Below are positions 59,427 through 64,000 of a DNA stretch of 64,000 bases, piece by piece. This DNA comes from Lysinibacillus xylanilyticus (GTDB lineage Bacteria > Bacillota > Bacilli > Bacillales_A > Planococcaceae). The stretch covers positions 42,574 to 106,573 of the forward strand of contig NZ_LFXJ01000003.1 in the NCBI RefSeq assembly GCF_001183605.1, in the 5' to 3' direction. The notes under the pieces were generated by a model. That model was not told the DNA's origin. It searched no databases and was given only the letters and a program-made list of their open reading frames with translations. The position numbers and the translations under genes were made by a program. The stretch's first letter is position 1. Each line of letters opens with the position of its first letter.

Positions 59427-61025
59427 TTAAGCTAATTTTTCGTAACCTGGAAGCGTCAAAAATTCCGCAAATTCATCTTGTTCAATTAAAGATTTAAACA
59501 GCTCTGCAGCTTCTTCATAGCGACCACCGTTATAGGCTTGTTCCCCAACAGCCTCTTTAATTTTCACAAGCTCTTCCTCCAAGATAGATAGTACAAAGGC
59601 CAATGTAATGCCCCGGCCATCATCCAAGATACCTTTTGGATGACGAATCCATTGCCATACTTGTGTACGAGAGATTTCTGCAGTTGCAGCATCCTCCATT
59701 AAATTGTTAATTGGCGCAGCTCCGTTGCCTCGTAGCCAAGAAGCAATGTACTGAACCCCTACACTACAGTTAATACGAAGACCCTCTAGTGTAATTGTCC
59801 CCTCGGGAACAGCTACTAAATCTTCCGCCGTAACATTTACATCCTCACGCTTTTTATGGATTTGGTTTGGTGTCGTCATAATCGCGTCAAACTGTTCCAT
59901 AGCTGTTGCAACCATACCAGGATGCGCTACCCAAGTACCATCGTGGCCATCTGTTGCCTCGCGATGTTTATCTTCTGCAACCTTTGCAAACGCTACAGCA
60001 TTCGCGTCGTCATCCCCTTTAACAGGGATTTGTGCAGCCATACCGCCCATCGCAGGAGCATTACGTTTATGACATGTTTGAATACATAAAGACGTATATG
60101 CCTTCATGAATGGTACAGTCATTGTTACTTGCCCACGGTCCGGTAAAATTACTTCAGGTTGATTGCGCAGACGTTTGATATAGCTGAAAATGTAATCCCA
60201 GCGTCCACAATTCAGACCAGCTGAATGTTCACGTAATTCATATAAAATTTCATCCATTTCAAATGCAGCTAAAATTGTTTCGATTAAGACAGTAGCCTTA
60301 ATTGTCCCTTGTGGAATTCCAATATAGTCTTGTGCAAACACAAAGACATCATTCCATAAGTGTGCCTCCAAATGGCTTTCAAGCTTCGGTAGGTAGAAAT
60401 AAGGCCCCGTACCTTGTGCCAATGCATTTTTAGCATTATGGAATAAATACAGACCGAAATCAAAGAAACTACCAGAGATCGGCTCGCCATCCACTAGTAC
60501 ATGCTTTTCAAGTAAATGTAGACCACGTGGACGAACTAATAACACAGCTGTGTTTTCGTTTAACTTATACGTTTTACCATTAGATGCTTGTGTAAACTCA
60601 ATTGTTTTATTAATAGCATCACGCATATTAATTTGACCGCCAATCATGTTTTCCCATGTCGGAGCAGATGCATCCTCAAAGCAAGCCATAAACATTTTTG
60701 CGCCAGAGTTTAATGCATTAATAACCATTTTACGGTCAACAGGTCCTGTAATTTCTACACGACGGTCATGCAAATCTGCTGGAAGTGGTGCAATTGTCCA
60801 ATCTCCCTCACGGATCTGCTTTGTTTCTGGTAAGAAGTCGAGTTTCTCACCTGCATCAAGGCGCTTTTGACGTTCTTGGCGAGCCTCTAATAGCTCTTTT
60901 CGACGAGCATCAAATTTTTCGTGCAGGGCAAGAACAAACTCAAGGGCTTCTGGTGTTAAAATTTCTTTTGTTTGCTCATTTTGTTCCCCAACAATTTTAA
61001 GCTTACCTGTTATTGCTTGTTCCAT
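59427..61025 (-). CDS. aceB: Malate synthase A
   Basis: 532 residues, the usual length of malate synthase A. Recognisable segments: [52 protein letters not shown], and the C-terminal [18 protein letters not shown]. It condenses glyoxylate with acetyl-CoA to malate, the second glyoxylate-shunt step, in the cytosol. Located 109 bp downstream of aceA and co-directional, so probably in one transcript. Start behind GGGGGAA. Confidence 0.97.
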   Translation of the reverse strand: MEQAITGKLKIVGEQNEQTKEILTPEALEFVLALHEKFDARRKELLEARQERQKRLDAGEKLDFLPETKQIREGDWTIAPLPADLHDRRVEITGPVDRKMVINALNSGAKMFMACFEDASAPTWENMIGGQINMRDAINKTIEFTQASNGKTYKLNENTAVLLVRPRGLHLLEKHVLVDGEPISGSFFDFGLYLFHNAKNALAQGTGPYFYLPKLESHLEAHLWNDVFVFAQDYIGIPQGTIKATVLIETILAAFEMDEILYELREHSAGLNCGRWDYIFSYIKRLRNQPEVILPDRGQVTMTVPFMKAYTSLCIQTCHKRNAPAMGGMAAQIPVKGDDDANAVAFAKVAEDKHREATDGHDGTWVAHPGMVATAMEQFDAIMTTPNQIHKKREDVNVTAEDLVAVPEGTITLEGLRINCSVGVQYIASWLRGNGAAPINNLMEDAATAEISRTQVWQWIRHPKGILDDGRGITLAFVLSILEEELVKIKEAVGEQAYNGGRYEEAAELFKSLIEQDEFAEFLTLPGYEKLA

Positions 61026-61134
61026 CAGTTGTTTCCCCCACCTTTGCGATTTTAAGTAGTCATCCCCCGCTTTAGGAGGAGCGAAGGAGACTAATCTATG
61101 ATTATGAATTTAGGAATACGCGTATTTATGAAAC

Positions 61135-62418
61135 TTAAACGAATTGTTCTGTCTCTGTAGAACCAGCCATAGCTGTTGTAGAAGAAGTACCGCCAGAGAT
61201 AGTTTGAGATACTTCATCAAAGTAGCCAGTACCTACTTCACGTTGGTGACGTGTAGCTGTGTAGCCTTTTGATTCTGATGCAAACTCAGCTTGTTGTAGC
61301 TTAGAGTATGCAGCCATACCATTATCTTTATAATCATGTGCAAGCTCAAACATAGAGTGGTTTAATGCGTGGAAACCAGCTAATGTTACGAATTGGAATT
61401 TATATCCCAATTTACCTAACTCGCGTTGATATTCTGCGATTTCTTCTTCTGATAGATTCGCTTTCCAGTTGAAAGAAGGTGAGCAGTTGTATGCTAGTAA
61501 TTTTCCTGGGAATTCAGCATGAATAGCTGCCGCAAATTCACGAGCCTCCTCAAGAGATGGTTTAGAAGTTTCACACCAAATTAAATCTGCATATGGCGCG
61601 TAAGCTAAACCACGAGCAATCGCTTGTTTAATGCCTGGTTTTGTACGGAAGAAGCCTTCTGGAGTACGTTCACCAGTAATAAACTCAGCATCACGTGGAT
61701 CGATATCAGATGTTACCATATCAGCAGCATCAGCATCTGTACGAGCGATTAAAATTGTATCAACACCCATTACGTCTGTTGCAAGACGAGCAGCAACTAG
61801 GTTACGAACAGCATTTTGTGTTGGAAGTAACACTTTACCACCTAAGTGACCACACTTTTTCTCAGAAGCTAATTGGTCTTCTAAGTGAACACCAGCAGCT
61901 CCAGCTTCAATCATTCCTTTTACAAGCTCAAATACGTTTAGAGGACCACCGAAGCCAGCCTCAGCATCTGCTACGATTGGAGCGAACCAATCAAATTGAT
62001 CTACACGTCCTTCAGCGTGATCGATTTGGTCTGCACGTTGTAAAGCTTGGTTAATACGCTTAACTACTGCTGGAACAGAGTTTGCTGGATATAAGGATTG
62101 GTCAGGGTACATTTGACCAGAAAGGTTAGCATCAGCAGCAACTTGCCAGCCTGATAAGTAGATTGCTTTTAATCCCGCTTTTACCTGTTGTACAGCTTGA
62201 TTACCAGTCAATGCACCTAATGCATTAATGAACGGTTCTTCGTGTAAAGATTTCCATAGTCTAGCCGCACCTTTAGTTGCTAAAGTTTGTTCAAGTACAA
62301 CAGAGCCCTGTAGCTTAACAACCTCTTCAGCTGAATATGTGCGTTCAATACCAGCCCAACGAGGGTTCTCTGCCCATTGTTTTTCTAATGCTTGGATTTT
62401 TTCTTGACGTGTTGACAT
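61135..62418 (-). CDS. aceA: Isocitrate lyase
   Basis: 427 residues, bacterial ICL length. The catalytic loop [10 protein letters not shown] with the active-site Cys, [18 protein letters not shown], and [17 protein letters not shown] are all present. It splits isocitrate into glyoxylate and succinate, allowing growth on acetate or fatty acids. First gene of aceA-aceB; upstream region shared with a divergent LytTR regulator contains a candidate cre site, fitting catabolite repression. Confidence 0.98.
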   Translation of the reverse strand: MSTRQEKIQALEKQWAENPRWAGIERTYSAEEVVKLQGSVVLEQTLATKGAARLWKSLHEEPFINALGALTGNQAVQQVKAGLKAIYLSGWQVAADANLSGQMYPDQSLYPANSVPAVVKRINQALQRADQIDHAEGRVDQFDWFAPIVADAEAGFGGPLNVFELVKGMIEAGAAGVHLEDQLASEKKCGHLGGKVLLPTQNAVRNLVAARLATDVMGVDTILIARTDADAADMVTSDIDPRDAEFITGERTPEGFFRTKPGIKQAIARGLAYAPYADLIWCETSKPSLEEAREFAAAIHAEFPGKLLAYNCSPSFNWKANLSEEEIAEYQRELGKLGYKFQFVTLAGFHALNHSMFELAHDYKDNGMAAYSKLQQAEFASESKGYTATRHQREVGTGYFDEVSQTISGGTSSTTAMAGSTETEQFV

Positions 62419-62553
62419 ATTGAAATTCCACCTTCCCCTTTGTATACAATATACTCTGTTAAAAAACTTTTAATTTGCTGTTCCATAACAGGTTTATTTG
62501 TTATAAATTAATATATAACAGCACATCTGGATTTTCATTATTTTTAGATAAAA

Positions 62554-62602
62554 TACCAAATTTTAATGATGAAACCGCTTTTTTTGGCGACGAAATTTGG
62601 TA
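62554..62602. promoter_or_regulatory. Inverted repeat and cre-like site between aceA and the LytTR gene
   Basis: TACCAAATTT (62554-62563) is inverted at 62593-62602 (AAATTTGGTA). Between the arms, TGAAACCGCTTTTT (62570-62583) matches 12 of 14 positions of a cre-like TGWAANCGNTNWCA, the mismatches being at the 3' end. Both are plausible operators for aceBA or the regulator itself. Confidence 0.45.
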
Positions 62603-62632
62603 AACTGTTTACAAACAAGGGGGATATTCACA

Positions 62633-63304
62633 ATGAATAATGAGTTTAATTCTTTGCCAAAAGATATTTCACTACAGTTTATTTCAATGTTAAAAGACTG
62701 GGTTCCAGCCAATTCATCCATTGTAATTGCTGCTGAAAACTCCTATATCTATTTTCATTCTGGACATCAAAACATTAACTTGGAAATAGGTCAACAAGTA
62801 CAGTCTGGTAGCATTGCCGAACAAGTACTACGCACGAGGAAACGAACAGATGCCGTATTAGATAATTCTTTATTCGAAACGCCGTATTATGGGATAGGTT
62901 ATCCTATAAACATATTAGATGTGCCAGCAGCACTTGTGGTAGTATTACCTTCAACCTTTACTGAGAAGAAATTGGAGCCCTTTCAATTTTTAACTGGCAA
63001 GCAAGAAGAGGAATGGAATCCTGTTGCTATTGAAAAGATCTCTTATATTGAAAGCCTGCAGAAAAAAACGTGGTTTTATGTGGAGGGGGAACAATTTAAA
63101 ACAAGTATTACTCTTAAAGAACTTCAAATGCGTCTACCGTCATCTTTTATTCGCATTCATAGGTCTTATATTGTTAATATTCATTTCATAAAAAAAATGT
63201 CTCGTGATCTTGCTTCTAATTTTATTGTCACTCTAAAAGATGGCAGCGAACTACCTGTTAGCCAATCTTATTTAAATAATCTTCGTAACGCTCTTGAATT
63301 TTAG
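62633..63304 (+). CDS. LytTR-domain transcriptional regulator
   Basis: 223 residues from the ATG at 62633 behind AAGGGGGA. The N-terminal ~120 residues are not a receiver domain; they look like a small sensor-type alpha/beta domain (NSSIVIAAENSYIYF, GSIAEQVLRTRKRTD, YGIGYPINILDVPAALVVVLP). The C-terminal LytTR DNA-binding domain is clear (IEKISYIESLQKKTWFYVEG, LPSSFIRIHRSYIVNI, LKDGSELPVSQSYL). It is divergent from aceA and close to it, so it is a candidate regulator of the glyoxylate shunt, responding to an unknown ligand rather than a kinase. Confidence 0.9.
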   Translation: MNNEFNSLPKDISLQFISMLKDWVPANSSIVIAAENSYIYFHSGHQNINLEIGQQVQSGSIAEQVLRTRKRTDAVLDNSLFETPYYGIGYPINILDVPAALVVVLPSTFTEKKLEPFQFLTGKQEEEWNPVAIEKISYIESLQKKTWFYVEGEQFKTSITLKELQMRLPSSFIRIHRSYIVNIHFIKKMSRDLASNFIVTLKDGSELPVSQSYLNNLRNALEF

Positions 63305-63328
63305 ATTTTACCTTGGCGTAATTGTTGT

Positions 63329-63502
63329 TGTTACTGCCGCTTCGCTTTCGCACAGAAAACATTTGTTACTGCCGCTTCGCTTTCGCACAGAAAACATTTG
63401 TTGCTGTCGCTTCGCTTTCGCACAGAAAACATTTGTTGCTGTCGCTTCGCTTTCGCACAGAAAACATTTGTTGCTGTCGCTTCGCTTTCGCACAGAAAAC
63501 AT
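63329..63502. repeat. Tandem repeat, 35-bp unit, five copies (family E)
   Basis: Units begin at 63329, 63364, 63399, 63434 and 63469, an exact 35-bp period. On the minus strand each reads TGTGCGAAAGCGAAGCG, then GCA or ACA followed by GTAACA or GCAACA, joined by AAATGTTTTC. The first two units differ from the last three by a few bases. It is preceded by the CCTTGGCGTAATTG head of family C. Not a CRISPR: no unique spacers. Confidence 0.9.
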
Positions 63503-63519
63503 TGCTGACTGAAGCTAAA

Positions 63520-63560
63520 AGGCTGTCCTATACATTTGTTGTATAAGACAGCCTAAAAAT
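63520..63560 (+). terminator. Terminator after the LytTR gene / repeat array
   Basis: 14-bp stem AGGCTGTCCTATAC (63520-63533) / GTATAAGACAGCCT (63541-63554), one mismatch, followed by AAAAATAAAAAA, so it may also serve the minus strand. Confidence 0.7.
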
Positions 63561-63590
63561 AAAAAAGCCTGAGAAAAAATTCTCAGACTT
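63561..63590 (-). terminator. rRNA operon terminator
   Basis: On the minus strand, downstream of 5S, the stem AGTCTGAGA / TCTCAGGCT (63581-63589 / 63567-63575) is followed by TTTTTTATTTTT. Confidence 0.85.
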
Positions 63591-63597
63591 TAGATTG

Positions 63598-63713
63598 CCT
63601 AGCGACGTCCTACTCTCACAGGGGGAAGCCCCCAACTACCATCGGCGCTAAAGAGCTTAACTTCCGTGTTCGGTATGGGAACGGGTGTGACCTCTTTGCC
63701 ATCATCACTAGAC
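63598..63713 (-). rRNA. rrf: 5S ribosomal RNA
   Basis: The minus strand reads GATGGCAAAGAGGTCACACC, CGTTCCCATACCGAACACGG, AAGTTAAGCTCTT, GCGCCGATGGTAGT and CCCTGTGAGAGTAGGACGTCGC, the Bacillus-type 5S. Ends are set by helix I pairing (CTAGTGATG with CGTCGCTAGG); they may be off by one or two bases. Confidence 0.95.
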
Positions 63714-63898
63714 TATTGTCGGCTTCCAATATACATCGTATTTCTTCGTCAGCTTCTGTCGTTCAGTCAGTCACGTACTTGAGTACGCTCCTTCCCTCTC
63801 TTCATCGCTTCCTCGAACTACTTGTATCTTGAAACCCTTAGTTGAAAGAATTGTTCTTTCAAAACTGGATAAACGGTGCATTGAATATTTCAAATGTT

Positions 63899-64000
63899 TT
63901 GGTTAAGTCCTCGATCGATTAGTATTCGTCAGCTCCATGTGTCACCACACTTCCACCTCGAACCTATCTACCTCATCGTCTTTGAGGGATCTTACTTACT
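63899..64000 (-). rRNA. rrl: 23S ribosomal RNA, 3' end (continues beyond window)
   Basis: The minus strand ends in GAATACTAATCGATCGAGGA and CTTAACC, the classic 3' end of Bacillus 23S rRNA. Only about 100 bases are inside the window. The 185-bp spacer to 5S (63714-63898) contains no tRNA; its GAAAGAACAATTCTTTCAAC part forms an rRNA-processing type stem. Confidence 0.95.

Noticed and set aside
61695..62054. 119-codon plus-strand frame
   Set aside because: Antisense to aceA; Gln/Leu-rich shadow sequence.
63329..63502. CRISPR array
   Set aside because: The 35-bp units follow head to tail without unique spacers, and no cas gene is in the window.
63294..63546. Overlapping reading frames across the 35-bp array on both strands
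   Set aside because: They arise from the repeat itself, have no ribosome site, and read as low-complexity peptides in several frames.
63714..63898. tRNA gene in the 23S-5S spacer
   Set aside because: No cloverleaf or CCA-type end could be found; only a processing-type stem.

Overview
The window is chromosomal DNA of a low-GC, Gram-positive, aerobic spore-former-type Bacillaceae. Gene content and style best fit the Lysinibacillus / Bacillus sphaericus group; this is an inference, because no 16S sequence is visible. Supporting signs are strong AGGAGG ribosome sites with frequent TTG/GTG starts, lipobox lipoproteins, a seven-gene Mrp antiporter, Bce/Yxd- and YxlEFG-type ABC modules known from Bacillus, a minimal TatA-TatC pair, and a Bacillus-type 5S/23S rRNA end at the right edge.

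Layout. 1-5.1 kb: end of a sensor kinase, convergent with a peptide-sensing/detoxification ABC module (bceA-bceB-yxeA type), then a 233-bp sequence repeated head to tail. 5.1-9.1 kb: a redox operon (VanZ/RDD membrane protein, CoA-disulfide-reductase-like flavoprotein, glutathione peroxidase) and a small acidic protein. 9.2-15.3 kb: an AlaX tRNA editor, a DnaA-box cluster, a Tat-exported GMC dehydrogenase with its own tatA-tatC, and a phosphoesterase. 15.9-18.2 kb: polar amino-acid ABC importer with a possible CodY site. 18.5-24.3 kb: mrpA-G. 25.2-35.5 kb: KdpD-like Usp protein, fosmidomycin-type MFS exporter, YetF-type protein, MerR regulator plus membrane exporter, yxlEFG, a PfkB kinase with a small tyrosine-type phosphatase, GNAT and EamA proteins. 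35.7-39.0 kb: an AT-rich lactococcin-972-type bacteriocin island with a frameshift in the precursor. 39.6-46.1 kb: an unusual operon joining a ferric/phosphonate-type ABC importer to an argininosuccinate-lyase-like enzyme and a BadF/N-acetylglucosamine-kinase-like ATPase. 46.4-59.0 kb: two transglutaminase-like proteins, a CstR-like repressor, a family 2 glycosyltransferase, a Sel1-repeat protein, a two-component system, a GntR/DUF1648 pair and a LysR/O-methyltransferase pair. 59.4-63.3 kb: glyoxylate shunt aceA-aceB with a divergent LytTR regulator. 63.6-64.0 kb: 5S and the 3' end of 23S rRNA on the minus strand.

The most distinctive non-coding feature is a set of repeat families that fill most long intergenic gaps. 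Family A is MITE-like, with GTTGATT-type ends. Family C is headed by a palindrome around GCCTCGGC and carries nested stem-loops whose stems differ between copies by compensatory changes while an internal loop stays constant. Family E is 35-36 bp tandem arrays of short hairpins with covarying closing stems. Conserved structure with changing sequence points to selection on folding (RNA or cruciform DNA), and these families are not explained by the neighbouring genes.

Functional links inferred from gene order: the Tat pair probably serves the dehydrogenase next to it; the bacteriocin precursor, DUF1430-type membrane protein and ATPase form one export/immunity unit; the lyase, kinase and importer probably form one catabolic route for an unknown substrate; the LytTR protein is a candidate regulator of the glyoxylate shunt.
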